A DNA stretch of 64,000 nt from Streptomyces sp. G44 (GTDB taxonomy: Bacteria; Actinomycetota; Actinomycetes; Streptomycetales; Streptomycetaceae): the NCBI RefSeq assembly GCF_016905445.1, contig NZ_JAFEXF010000008.1, positions 1 to 64,000 on the forward strand. Direction: 5' to 3'. Shown piece by piece: positions 8,517 to 17,428 of the stretch; within the stretch, counting starts at the first letter, position 1; every line of letters starts with the position of its first letter. The notes beneath the pieces were generated by a model that worked only from the letters and a program-made list of their open reading frames with translations, was not told where the DNA came from and ran no database searches. The position numbers and the translations under genes are program-made.

Positions 8517-9431
8517 ATGACCGGTGTGGTCATCCGCGCGCTCTCCGCGAGCGACGCCCATCTCTTCGACGCACTCCCCGACCCCCTGGGCGCCCGTGAA
8601 GCCCATCGGCGTACCCGGTTCCGCCCCGACTGGAAGCGCGTCGCCCTGCGCGACGGCGAGGTCGTCGCACGCGGCGCGTGGTGGGGCGGCCCCGACGACG
8701 CGGAGCCCATGAACATCAACTGGTTCGACGTGGCCGAGGGCGAGGAGGAGGCCGGGGCCGAGCTCCTGCGCTCCGCTCCCTGGCAGGTCGAACTGGAGAT
8801 CAACCTGCCCGGCGGCTGGCGGGAGGAGACCGCCCTGCGCGCCGGCGCCGAGTCGCGCTTCGCCGCCGCACGAGCCGCGGGATACGAACTTTTGGTGGAA
8901 CGCTTCCTTTACCGCTGGACCCCGGAGCGAGGTCTGCCCGACCGGCCCGGGCGCCTGCGCTTCAGCGCCGAACCCGACGACACCGTGTTCTTCGACGCGT
9001 TGCGCCGCATCCACTCCGTCACCCTGGACGCCCACGCGCTCCGGGCCATCGCGGAGGGCGGCCTCGACCAGGCCGCCCAGGAGGAACTCGACTTCTTCCA
9101 CTGGTGCCCCTCCCCGCGGGAGTGGTGGCAGACCGCGTACACACCGGAGGGCGACCTGGCCGGCATCCACATCCCGGCCCACAACCCCTCCGGCCCGACC
9201 ATCGGCTTCATCGGAGTCGTCCCGGAACAGCGCGGTCGCGGCTATGCCTACGACCTCCTCGCGGAGTGCACCCACTTCCTCGTCGAGCGGGGCGCGGAGT
9301 TCGTCGGCGGGGCGACGGACCGGGGCAACTTCCCCATGGCCGCGAACTTCGCCGAGGCCGGCTTCCCCGTCATCAGGGAACGCATCAACTTCCACCCGTC
9401 GGACGCAGCGGCCCAGCAGCAGACCGAATGA
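8517..9431 (+). CDS. GNAT family N-acetyltransferase
   Basis: A 304-residue protein with a degenerate N-terminal GNAT half and a C-terminal GNAT domain carrying IGFIGVVPEQRGRGYAYDLL, the acetyl-CoA binding signature, then TDRGNFPMAANFAEAGFPV, the usual Asn and closing strand. The ATG at 8517 has GGAGG about 4 bases upstream, fixing the start. The upstream 213 bases (8304-8516) hold no gene I can support. The substrate is unknown. The Trypco2 cassette begins about 180 bases downstream on the same strand, with no sign of co-transcription. Confidence 0.88.
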   Translation: MTGVVIRALSASDAHLFDALPDPLGAREAHRRTRFRPDWKRVALRDGEVVARGAWWGGPDDAEPMNINWFDVAEGEEEAGAELLRSAPWQVELEINLPGGWREETALRAGAESRFAAARAAGYELLVERFLYRWTPERGLPDRPGRLRFSAEPDDTVFFDALRRIHSVTLDAHALRAIAEGGLDQAAQEELDFFHWCPSPREWWQTAYTPEGDLAGIHIPAHNPSGPTIGFIGVVPEQRGRGYAYDLLAECTHFLVERGAEFVGGATDRGNFPMAANFAEAGFPVIRERINFHPSDAAAQQQTE

Positions 9432-9613
9432 TCAAGGGCCGGTTTCCACAAGTGCACGTGCCTGTCGCCGAGAGTGGCGGCGCTGCGACGCCGCCTTCAA
9501 CGCCTTCCGGCCCGACCCTCTACCATCGTCGGGCGATCACGTAGGCCGTCTTCACCGCCATCGACGTATGGGCACGAGGGCGGCCGGGAGCGGTTCGGAT
9601 GAGGGGGACACGG

Positions 9614-9916
9614 GTGGAGATCGGCCTGGCGGAGACAATCAAGGCACTGCGTGGTGAGTTGGCGCAGGCGATGGCAGACGCCGAGGGTCAACCGGTCCGG
9701 CTGCGAGTGCAGTCGGTCAAGCTCGACGTACAGGTCGCGGTGACAGCATCGGCAGAGGCCCAGGGCGGGGTCAAGTTCTGGGTGTTGTCGGCCGGCGGCA
9801 AGGCGACCGAGGGCGTCTCCACCACGCACACCGTCTCTTTGGAACTCTCGGCCGAGACGACTGACGGCGGCTCCGTCCTGACGGATTCAGGGCGTGGAGC
9901 CGTTCTGGAGGACTGA
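9614..9916 (+). CDS. Trypsin-co-occurring domain 2 (Trypco2) protein
   Basis: A 100-residue single-domain protein. Its pattern (IGLAETIKALRGELAQAM helix, VRLRVQSVKLDVQVAVT, then GGVKFWVLSAGGKA and THTVSLELSA strands) matches the Trypco2 family, which occurs beside trypsin-like proteases and STAND NTPases in predicted biological-conflict systems. GTG 9614 is preferred because GAGGGGG lies about 7 bases upstream; an ATG at 9599 would add five residues. It stops 39 bases before the chosen start of the protease-NTPase gene and is probably co-transcribed with it. Its biochemical role is not established; adaptor or regulator of the protease is the usual guess. Confidence 0.82.
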   Translation: MEIGLAETIKALRGELAQAMADAEGQPVRLRVQSVKLDVQVAVTASAEAQGGVKFWVLSAGGKATEGVSTTHTVSLELSAETTDGGSVLTDSGRGAVLED

Positions 9917-9955
9917 GCTCGTGGATGAGTCGGTCCTTCAGGAGTGGCGTCGGCC

Positions 9956-12900
9956 GTGGCTGATCTGATCGCCGGGCAGCAGCCCTTGAAGCGTGTGGCC
10001 ATGGTGGTGCGCCGTGGCTCCGACGGCGTCCCTCGATTCGCCGCTTCCGGATTCATCCTCGCCTCACGACTGGCCATCTGCGCCGGCCACGGCTTCGCCA
10101 AGCCTGCTGACAGCTATGAGGTGAGACTTCCGGGGCAGCCCACGCGGAGGCTTCAGGTCACCGCGGTGCTGCGGCACCGGATCGACGAGGTGGACCTCGC
10201 CCTCCTGGTTCTCGGGGAGGGCGGGCCCGTCATCCCTCCCGCCCGGTGGGGCGTCCTGCCCCGAACCGTGGAGGCGGTACCGTTCGTCGCGATCGGGTTC
10301 CCCGACCACGCGTCGCGTCAGGAAGTGCCCGAAACCCGTCAGCTGACCGGGAAAATCCTTCTGGGATCCTTCCTGGGGAGCCATGAGATGGAGCTGTCCC
10401 TCAGCAGCCCTGCGCCGGTGGAGTCAAGCGGATCTCCCTGGCGGGGGGTGTCCGGAGCAGGGGTCATCACGCACGACGGCGTTCTCGTCGGCGTGTGCAC
10501 GAGCCACCACGTTCCATCCGGCGCGGCGAGCCTCACGGCGACCGACCTCTCCCAGGTGTCCCGAGATCCTGAATTCGTGCGCCTGCTGGCAGAGCACGGG
10601 GTGGAGCCGATGCCACCGGAGGACGTCGTACCGACGCCGTTCGACCCAGCCGCGCGCGGTCGCGTACACACTCATGCCGAGGTCATGCGGCGCCTGCTCG
10701 GACGACGCAGCTTTCTCGACGAGGAGCACTTGCCCTTCGTCCATCCCGGGATGGACCACCCCTCCCATCCGGACCACCTGTTCGCCCGGCTGAGCGCCGG
10801 CCGTTCACGAGGGGCGCTGCTGGTCGGACCAGCCGGTTCGGGCAAGACACGGACGTGCTTCGAGGTCGCGCACCGGGCGGACCGCGCGGGCTGGCACGTC
10901 CTGCACGTCCAGCCCGACAGCGCCGTGACGGTCGACGACGTGGCCGCGTCCATCTTCTCGTGCGCCCGCCGATGGGTGCTGGTGGTACTGGACTACCTCG
11001 ACGCCTGCTCACAGGTCGACCTGCGCGTCCTCGCCGACGAGCTGATCCCGGAGGCCAAGCGACGTGGTGTGAGCGTGGCGTGCCTGGCCTCGGTGCGGCC
11101 CGGATCCCTGCACACGGTTCAGCTCCGTGGCAGCAGCCGAGTGCTCGACGAGATCTATGTACGAGAGGACTGGCCACACCAGTCCGCGATCATCGACCAG
11201 GTAGTCCGCCGCGCGGCACCTGAAACCTTGCGCCGGTGGGGGAACGAGGCGCTGTCCCAGCTCTGCGGGCGGCGTCCGGTGATCGCGCTGTTGATCGCGC
11301 GGGCGATCGAGGAGCAGGGGCTGGCCCAGCACACACCGGGGGTGGCGGCATCGGTCCGGCCCGGTGAGCTGCTGGACTGGCTGCGTGAGGGCATGCGCAG
11401 GGACGCGCTCGCCGTGAGCCCCGCACCCAGCCCCTCCCTCTTGGGTGTCACCACGCCTGCCATCGAGCAGCAGGCCTTCACCGTGGCGGTCGCGGCCAGC
11501 CCGCAGCCCCGGATGGTCGTCGAACAGGCCATCGACACATTTCTCAGGGTGGCTGGTGTGCTGGACGTTCCGTTCGGAGGACGGCGTGTCGTCGACACGC
11601 TGATCTCTCTCGGGTGGCTCGATGAGGTGGGCGGTCAGCTCGTCGTGGTGCACGACATCGTCACCGACGAACTCTTGTTGCAGTCACTGATGCCTTCTCC
11701 CGGCTGGAGCATCGACGCAGCCGCTGCCGGTGCACTCTTTGACGCGTTCACGCGGCATGCCCGTACGTTCTCCGTCTTCACCGGCCATCTCCGACGGCTG
11801 GCCGTCGACATGGCAGCGCATGGCCCCGCCCACCGGATCGCCGCCCTGGAACGCTTCTGCGGGGAATGGCTCACGGCCCACGTGGATCCGCTCGGCCAGC
11901 TCTTGGCGGACACCGGTGACGACGGCGGCCAGACGCTGCTGAGGATGGTGACGAGCCGGCCCTGGCAAGGGTTCGACCGCTCCGTGTGGAACACGCTGGT
12001 TGCTCCGTGGCTCTCCCGCGCCGAGGCCGACCTCACCGCGCAGCCGTTCCTCACCGCCGCCCTGAGGGGCATGGATCCCGCTCCCGCGTTCCTCGTCGAG
12101 GCCTCCCTCGGATGGCTCGTTCGCCGGGGCGGACAGACCGACACGGAGCATCTCCTGCTCGCCCTGATCGAGCGCCCCGACCTCTCGCCGAGGACCGAGG
12201 ACCTGGTGGTCGACTCCACCCTCACGTGGGTGTCTTCCCGGCCCGACTGGCGTCATACGCCCGCGCTGTTGAAACGCCTGCTCGGCATGAACCACTCCGG
12301 GGATCGACTGGAGAGAGTGGTGGCGGGCGTACTGGCGTGGCTCACTCCGTACCGGTCCCTCGGAGTCGCATCCGTGATCCGTGCATTCCTCCAGCGTGCG
12401 GACATCGATACGGTCGCCCGTCGAAAACTCGTGGACCACGGCCTCGTGTGGCTGCGTTCCGGTACGCGCGCGGGCTCGAACATCGGTCCGGAACTGTGTG
12501 CTCTGCTCGAAGACGACCGTCTCCCGGACCCGGCCCGCGCGACATTGTTCCGAAGCGCGCTGGACTGGCTGGAGACGGCACAGGTGTACCCGAGCACGGG
12601 CCGTGTCGTGCGAAAACTCCTGTCCACGGACGGGTGCCCGCCGGAGCTGCGTCCCAGGATGACCGCCATCGCCCGTTGGTGGGCGGCGGAGGGCCCTGCC
12701 GACCACCCGGCAGGCTCCCGCGTCCTGGACACGTTGCTGTCCGCCGACAGCGTGGCGGACGCCGCCGCCCTTCTCCTGGAACGACTGAGGTCGCAGCCTG
12801 ACGCCCAGTCCGCGCCGGCCATACTCCTTCGCCTGCTCATCCACTGTGAGGCACTCACCCAGGACCAGGCTCGGACCGCCGTCACGCTCGCCTTCACGTG

Positions 12901-13582
12901 GCTCGACGGACGCCCGAACCACGAGGCGTTCGGTTCCGTTCTAGGCGCCCTCCTGCACGTGCCGGACCTCCCGTCCGCACAGGTACAGCGTGCCGTCCGT
13001 CTCGGATGCGCCGCGCTCCTCACACATCCGGATGATCACGTGCTCATGGCCGTCATGCTCAGCCTGCGCGATGGACTGACGCGCGATCAGGCACGGTCCC
13101 TCGCGGACGTCAGCCTGCGGTGGCTCGCCTGCCACGGCGGCAAGGTCCAGCGCCCGGTGCTCGCCTCCTTCCTCACCCGCCCGGACCTGTCCGTCGAGCA
13201 GGCGCGCACCGGCATCGACATCGCTCTTGACCGCCTGAGCACCGACCGGTCGATGAAGTCCCGCTCCGTGCTCTCCGGTGTCCTGCGCCACCCGGCCCTC
13301 GACGAGAACCGACGGTCCCGCGCCGTCGACAGCGCCCTGAGCTGGCTCGCAGAGCACGACATGGGACCGAAGGTACGTCTGGTCATCGAGGATCTGCTCT
13401 CCCTCCCGGCACTCTCGCCGAGCCAGAGAGTCCACGTGGTGCACCTGGCAACCAGCTGGTTGACCCGGTACGGAGACCTGCCGTACGCAGATCGTCTCCG
13501 CTCCGCGCTCGACGCGGAGACCCGGCGCGAGGCCTCGCGGGAGCGACTCGGAGCCGACTCAGGACCACCCGCCCGTTGCTGA
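9956..13582 (+). CDS. Trypsin-like protease / STAND-like NTPase / helical-repeat conflict protein
   Basis: A 1,208-residue multidomain protein. Residues 1-200 are a chymotrypsin-fold protease with a plausible triad: H45 (ICAGHGFA), D84-equivalent D80 (EVDLALLVL) and S166 (GVSGAGV). A P-loop NTPase follows: Walker A GPAGSGKT at 291-298, Walker B VLVVLDYLD with D346, then a winged-helix-like stretch (LISLGWLDEV to VHDIVTDEL). Residues about 690-1185 are tandem roughly 38-residue alpha-helical repeats (pattern RPDLS..QAR...D.AL.WL). No signal or membrane segment is seen, so it is cytosolic. GTG 9956 has AGGAG 11 bases upstream; GTG 9944 overlaps that site. The Trypco2 partner and layout point to a sensor-NTPase-protease defence or conflict effector. 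The trigger and protease target are unknown. Confidence 0.85.
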   Translation: MADLIAGQQPLKRVAMVVRRGSDGVPRFAASGFILASRLAICAGHGFAKPADSYEVRLPGQPTRRLQVTAVLRHRIDEVDLALLVLGEGGPVIPPARWGVLPRTVEAVPFVAIGFPDHASRQEVPETRQLTGKILLGSFLGSHEMELSLSSPAPVESSGSPWRGVSGAGVITHDGVLVGVCTSHHVPSGAASLTATDLSQVSRDPEFVRLLAEHGVEPMPPEDVVPTPFDPAARGRVHTHAEVMRRLLGRRSFLDEEHLPFVHPGMDHPSHPDHLFARLSAGRSRGALLVGPAGSGKTRTCFEVAHRADRAGWHVLHVQPDSAVTVDDVAASIFSCARRWVLVVLDYLDACSQVDLRVLADELIPEAKRRGVSVACLASVRPGSLHTVQLRGSSRVLDEIYVREDWPHQSAIIDQVVRRAAPETLRRWGNEALSQLCGRRPVIALLIARAIEEQGLAQHTPGVAASVRPGELLDWLREGMRRDALAVSPAPSPSLLGVTTPAIEQQAFTVAVAASPQPRMVVEQAIDTFLRVAGVLDVPFGGRRVVDTLISLGWLDEVGGQLVVVHDIVTDELLLQSLMPSPGWSIDAAAAGALFDAFTRHARTFSVFTGHLRRLAVDMAAHGPAHRIAALERFCGEWLTAHVDPLGQLLADTGDDGGQTLLRMVTSRPWQGFDRSVWNTLVAPWLSRAEADLTAQPFLTAALRGMDPAPAFLVEASLGWLVRRGGQTDTEHLLLALIERPDLSPRTEDLVVDSTLTWVSSRPDWRHTPALLKRLLGMNHSGDRLERVVAGVLAWLTPYRSLGVASVIRAFLQRADIDTVARRKLVDHGLVWLRSGTRAGSNIGPELCALLEDDRLPDPARATLFRSALDWLETAQVYPSTGRVVRKLLSTDGCPPELRPRMTAIARWWAAEGPADHPAGSRVLDTLLSADSVADAAALLLERLRSQPDAQSAPAILLRLLIHCEALTQDQARTAVTLAFTWLDGRPNHEAFGSVLGALLHVPDLPSAQVQRAVRLGCAALLTHPDDHVLMAVMLSLRDGLTRDQARSLADVSLRWLACHGGKVQRPVLASFLTRPDLSVEQARTGIDIALDRLSTDRSMKSRSVLSGVLRHPALDENRRSRAVDSALSWLAEHDMGPKVRLVIEDLLSLPALSPSQRVHVVHLATSWLTRYGDLPYADRLRSALDAETRREASRERLGADSGPPARC

Positions 13583-13758
13583 CCGGCCTCGAAGCCCCTA
13601 CGGCAAGGCCGCCGCTGTCCACGAGACCGAATCCGCCTGCCCGGCATCGGCAGGCTCCGTCCACGCTGCCGGTTTGTGACCAGTGGCGCACCTGGACCGG
13701 GTCAAGGTGCGTCGCGAATCCTGGGGATTGGTCCCCCCAGCTGCCCCGACAACGATCA

Positions 13759-13792
13759 AGGGGCCGTTTCAGATCTCTCTGAAACGGCCCCT
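13759..13792. terminator. Bidirectional terminator between conflict gene and tRNA-Pro
   Basis: A perfect 15-bp stem, AGGGGCCGTTTCAGA (13759-13773) pairing with 13778-13792, loop TCTC. It lies 20 bases past the tRNA 3' end (tRNA on minus strand) and 176 bases past the protease-NTPase stop (plus strand), so it can end both transcripts. Confidence 0.82.
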
Positions 13793-13811
13793 GACCTGCG
13801 ACTCTTTCGAG

Positions 13812-13885
<74 letters not shown>

Positions 13886-14023
13886 TTGCCCGTGTGACCT
13901 GGGGTTTCTCCCTGGCCGAACGCGCACGGAAACAATACCGCACTCTGACTGGTGATCGCTCACCCCTTTCGCCATCGGCCACCCCTTGACCTCAAGTGCG
14001 GTTGAGGTCGCACGATTCCTCGC

Positions 14024-14746
14024 ATGACGACGACCACGGAACGCGCATACGGATACGCAGACCTGCCCCGCCTCATGGGACTGATGACCGGGGACGAGAA
14101 GCACGGACCCGCCGCCACCTCGACGCTGGACGCCCTCTGGGTGCTCTACGACCGTGTGCTCCGCGTCACACCGGAACGGGCCGAGGACCCCACGCGTGAC
14201 CGGTTCCTGCTGTCCAAGGGGCACGGGCCCATGGCCTACTACGCCGTCCTCGCCGCCAAGGGCTTCCTGCCCGTCGCGTGGCTGGAGGGCTTCGGGGCGT
14301 ACGACTCGCCGCTCGGGCACCACCCGGACCGGCTGCTGGTGCCCGGGGCCGAGATCGGCAGCGGGTCCCTCGGGCACGGGCTGCCGATCGGCGTGGGGAC
14401 GGCACTCGGGCTGAAGGCGCAGGGCCTCACCTCTCCCCACGTGTGGGTGCTCGTCGGGGACGCGGAGATGGACGAGGGCAGCAATCACGAGGCCATCGCC
14501 TACGCCGGGCCGGCCGGCCTCGAACAGCTGCACGCCCTCGTGATCGACAACGCCTCCGCCAGCTACGCCAGGCCCGGCGGGATCGCCGCCCGCTTCGAAG
14601 CCGCCGGGTGGTCCACCGCGACCGTCGACGGGCGGGATCACGACGCGCTGTACGCGGCCTACACCGCACCGCACCCGGGACGGCCGCGGGTGGTGGTCGC
14701 CCGGGTCGAGCCCAAGGAGTTCTCGGGCGAGCCCAAGAGCGCGTGA
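14024..14746 (+). CDS. Transketolase, N-terminal (TPP pyrophosphate-binding) subunit
   Basis: A 240-residue half of a split transketolase. It carries LLSKGHGPMAYYAVLAAKG, with the His used by transketolases, and the thiamine diphosphate motif LVGDAEMDEGSNHEAIAYA (GDx...N). The C-terminal half is encoded 55 bases downstream, and the two should form the active enzyme. Split transketolases act in the pentose phosphate pathway or in secondary routes that move two-carbon units. At 240 residues the N-part is shorter than many (about 280). The gene stands divergent from tRNA-Pro, with a 138-base gap that must hold both promoters. Confidence 0.93.
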   Translation: MTTTTERAYGYADLPRLMGLMTGDEKHGPAATSTLDALWVLYDRVLRVTPERAEDPTRDRFLLSKGHGPMAYYAVLAAKGFLPVAWLEGFGAYDSPLGHHPDRLLVPGAEIGSGSLGHGLPIGVGTALGLKAQGLTSPHVWVLVGDAEMDEGSNHEAIAYAGPAGLEQLHALVIDNASASYARPGGIAARFEAAGWSTATVDGRDHDALYAAYTAPHPGRPRVVVARVEPKEFSGEPKSA

Positions 14747-14801
14747 GCCTGACCCGCGGCACCCCCTCACCCACCCCTACCTTCGGAAGGACCGTTTCGT
14801 C

Positions 14802-15725
14802 ATGGACACCATGCGTGACCGCTTCGCCCCCGTCGTCTCGCGGCTGCTGGACGAGGATCCGCGCGTCGCCGTCGTTCTCGCCGAGATCGGCAAGGACGCC
14901 TTCGCAGAGGCGATGCGCAAGCACCCCGACCGGGTGATCAACGTCGGCATCAGGGAGCAACTGCTCGTCGGCGCGGGCGCCGGGCTCGCGCTCGCAGGGC
15001 TGCGGCCCGTGGTGCACACCTTCGCGAGTTTCCTGGTGGAGCGGCCCTTCGAGCAGATCAAGCTCGACTTCGGGCACCAGGGGCTCGGCGGCGTCCTCGT
15101 GAGCGCCGCGGCGTCCTTCGACTGGCCCGCCGGGGGCTTCACGCACATGGCGCCCGGCGACGTCGCGCTGCTCGACACCCTCGACGGCTGGACCGTGCAC
15201 GTGCCGGGCCACCCCGACGAGGCCGAGACACTCCTGCGGGACGCCGTCGCGGCGGGCGACGACAAGGTGTACGTACGCCTGTCCGTGCAGTCCAACACGC
15301 GGGCCCTGCCCGTCGACGGCGAGCGGTTCCTGACCGTGCGCGAAGGGCGCCGAGGCGTGGTGGTCGCCGTCGGACCGCTGCTTGACCAGGTCCTCGCCGC
15401 GACGGAGGGGCTCGATGTGAGCGTGCTCTACGCCACCACCGTGCGGCCCTTCGACGCGCGGGCGCTGCGCCGGGCCGCCGGAGCCGCGGACTCCGCCGAT
15501 GTGGTGGTCGTCGAGCCGTACCTCGCCGGAACCTCGACCGGCGCGGTGAACGACGCGCTCGCCGATGTGCCGCACCGTGTGCTCGCCCTCGGCGTGGGCC
15601 GCCGCGAGCTGCGCCGCTACGGTCAGGTCGAGGAGCACTTGGCCGCCCACGGCCTCGACGCGGGGTCGCTGCGCGGGCGGATCAGCGACTTCCTGGGCGA
15701 GCGGGCTTCCGTACGCACGTCGTGA
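14802..15725 (+). CDS. Transketolase, C-terminal (pyrimidine-binding) subunit
   Basis: A 307-residue partner of the preceding gene. It has the transketolase pyrimidine domain (EIGKDAFAEAMRKHPDRVIN, then GIREQLLVGAGAGLALAGLR with the activating Glu in 'GIREQ') and the C-terminal transketolase domain (VVVAVGPLLDQVLAA to VVVVEPYLAGTSTGAVND). The ATG at 14802 follows a GGAAGGA ribosome site. Together the two proteins equal one full transketolase. What substrate this copy handles cannot be told; nothing next to it points to a special pathway. Confidence 0.93.
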   Translation: MDTMRDRFAPVVSRLLDEDPRVAVVLAEIGKDAFAEAMRKHPDRVINVGIREQLLVGAGAGLALAGLRPVVHTFASFLVERPFEQIKLDFGHQGLGGVLVSAAASFDWPAGGFTHMAPGDVALLDTLDGWTVHVPGHPDEAETLLRDAVAAGDDKVYVRLSVQSNTRALPVDGERFLTVREGRRGVVVAVGPLLDQVLAATEGLDVSVLYATTVRPFDARALRRAAGAADSADVVVVEPYLAGTSTGAVNDALADVPHRVLALGVGRRELRRYGQVEEHLAAHGLDAGSLRGRISDFLGERASVRTS

Positions 15726-15737
15726 TGTGCCGGTGCC

Positions 15738-15776
15738 GTACGTCGTGACGGGCCAGGACGTACGTCGTGACGGGCC
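15738..15776. repeat. 17-bp direct repeat, two copies
   Basis: GTACGTCGTGACGGGCC occurs at 15738-15754 and again at 15760-15776, 22 bases apart start to start, between the transketolase stop and the YjbR gene. A GCCGGCAGG/CCTGCCGGC dyad further on could form the terminator. A two-copy spacing of two helix turns would suit a protein binding site. Confidence 0.6.
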
Positions 15777-15835
15777 GCCGGCAGGCAACGCCGTGAGTGC
15801 CGACGCGGCTGCGCCGCGACCTGCCGGCACGCGCT

Positions 15836-16216
15836 TCACTCCGGGGTGGGAACCCCCAACTCGGGGTGCTCCTCCAGGAGCCCGGGCGGCGCGGCCTGGC
15901 GCCAGGAGTCGGCCAGGATGTCGGTGAGCTCCTCCTTGTCCAGTGCCGCGAGGCGCACCCGCACCCACGCGGAGCCCGCCTCGTGGGCGGCGACCCAGAA
16001 CTTGTCCGGCTCGGCGAGGACCAGTTCGTCCCGCTCGACCTTCGGGCAGCGCACCGCGATCGACGTCTCGTCGTCCGGGACGGTCACGAACATCTTTCCG
16101 GCGACACGGAACGTGGGCATGCTCCACGCGATCTTCTCCACCGTGTCCGGCAGGGCGAGGGCGATGCGGCGCACGTCATCGGAGGTGACGCGGGCCCGGG
16201 ATCTGGACTTCGACAT
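15836..16216 (-). CDS. MmcQ/YjbR family protein
   Basis: A 126-residue member of the MmcQ/YjbR ('double wing') fold. It shows the family pattern: DDVRRIALALPDTVEKIAW, FRVAGKMFVTVPDDETSIAV, then KFWVAAHEAGSAWVRVRL and the C-terminal LTDILADSWRQAAPP helix. The family is small and cytosolic, with a proposed DNA-binding fold but no established function. I chose the ATG at 16216 because the Lys/Arg-rich MSKSRSRAR start is usual. It is followed 50 bases downstream by the hydrolase gene, reading the other way round the same strand order, with no evident functional link. Confidence 0.88.
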   Translation of the reverse strand: MSKSRSRARVTSDDVRRIALALPDTVEKIAWSMPTFRVAGKMFVTVPDDETSIAVRCPKVERDELVLAEPDKFWVAAHEAGSAWVRVRLAALDKEELTDILADSWRQAAPPGLLEEHPELGVPTPE

Positions 16217-16267
16217 GGCACGAACCGTAGCCAACGCCACTGACAGCCGCGGAGTCACCGGCCCGGC

Positions 16268-17245
16268 TCACAGCACCCGCTTGTCCAGCCAGGCCGTGAG
16301 GTCCTCCTGCACCTCGTCCCGGTTGGTCTCGTTGAGGATCTCGTGGCGCGCGTCGGGGTAGCCCTTCCACGTCAGGTCCTCCACACCCGTGTACCGGTAG
16401 TCCTCCAGGAGTTCGTGGACCAGGGTCATCCGCTGGTTGCAGGGGTCCTGCTCGCCGACGGCTACGTGGATCGGCAGGTCGGCGGGAACGCGGGCGAGGT
16501 TGCGCGGGTCGTTGATCTTGCGTACGGCGCGTACCCAGTCCAGGCAGAGTCCCGCGGAGAAGGCGAACCCGCAGCGCTCGTCGGCGACGTACGCGTCGAC
16601 CTCGGCCTCGTCCCTGGAGAGCCACTCGAAGCCGGTGCGGCGCGGGAAGGGGTCGTTGAGCGAGGCGAAGAGGTCGGGGATGTACGAGGAGGCCGCGGCG
16701 CGGCCCCGCTCGGCGACCTCGTGCTCCAGGCGGGCGACGGCACCGGCCGGATCGGCGCCGGGCAGCGAGCGGAACGTGCCGGAGAGGATCACGCCCGCGA
16801 GGCCGTCCGCGTACTCCTGTGCGTAGTCCCGCGCGAGCATCGAGCCGAGGCTGTGCCCCAGCAGGAAGAACGGCGTCCCCGGGTGCAGGGTGCGGACCTG
16901 GTCGCCGATGGCCTTGAGGTCGTCGACGATCGCCCGCCAGCTGTCGGCGCCCGAGGCGCCGTCCGCTGCGGAGGTCACGCCGTAACCGCCGGTGGCCTGC
17001 GCGGTCGCGCCGTGGCCACGGTGGTCGGAGGCCACCACGCCGTAGCCGTGGGCGGTCAGGTGGCGGGCGAAGCGGTCGTAGCGCAGGGCGTGTTCGGCGG
17101 CGCCGTGGGCGATCTGGACGTAGGCGCGCGGCCTGCCGTCGGCCGGCAGCCAGGTGTACGTGGCGACGGGCGTGCCGTCCGCCGCGTTGAGCAGGCCTGC
17201 CGTGCAGGTGGCGCTCGGGGTGGTGTCGTCGGTCTGGTGGGGCAT
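16268..17245 (-). CDS. Alpha/beta hydrolase (monoacylglycerol lipase/S33-like)
   Basis: A 325-residue serine hydrolase. The nucleophile elbow is GHSLGSMLARDYAQ; upstream lies ASDHRGHGATAQ. The acidic residue is probably in VAVGEQDPCNQ, and the His in YPDARHEILNETNRD. The 'DARHE' and 'GHSLGS' blocks place it with monoacylglycerol lipase-like hydrolases (Hydrolase_4). There is no signal peptide, so it acts in the cytosol. The substrate is unknown, probably a lipid ester. It lies upstream of the YjbR gene on the same strand with a 51-base gap. Confidence 0.9.
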   Translation of the reverse strand: MPHQTDDTTPSATCTAGLLNAADGTPVATYTWLPADGRPRAYVQIAHGAAEHALRYDRFARHLTAHGYGVVASDHRGHGATAQATGGYGVTSAADGASGADSWRAIVDDLKAIGDQVRTLHPGTPFFLLGHSLGSMLARDYAQEYADGLAGVILSGTFRSLPGADPAGAVARLEHEVAERGRAAASSYIPDLFASLNDPFPRRTGFEWLSRDEAEVDAYVADERCGFAFSAGLCLDWVRAVRKINDPRNLARVPADLPIHVAVGEQDPCNQRMTLVHELLEDYRYTGVEDLTWKGYPDARHEILNETNRDEVQEDLTAWLDKRVL

Positions 17246-17428
17246 CGCGCGGGCTCCCTGGGGTGGCTTCCTGCGGTCGGGCTTGCCTTGGTTTCCTTGG
17301 GTGGTGGTTCCTGCGGCTCAGCCTCCCCCACCTGCGGCGCCTCATGCGGCCCCCGACGACCGGTAACCGTCCGTCGGCCGAGCCGGCCCAGGGGTACGTG
17401 AGCGGGGTCCGGTGGCTCGGCGGGGCGT

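Noticed and set aside
14024-15725. Part of a secondary metabolite cluster because of the split transketolase
   Set aside because: No synthase, amino-sugar or other pathway gene adjoins it; YjbR and a hydrolase follow without link.
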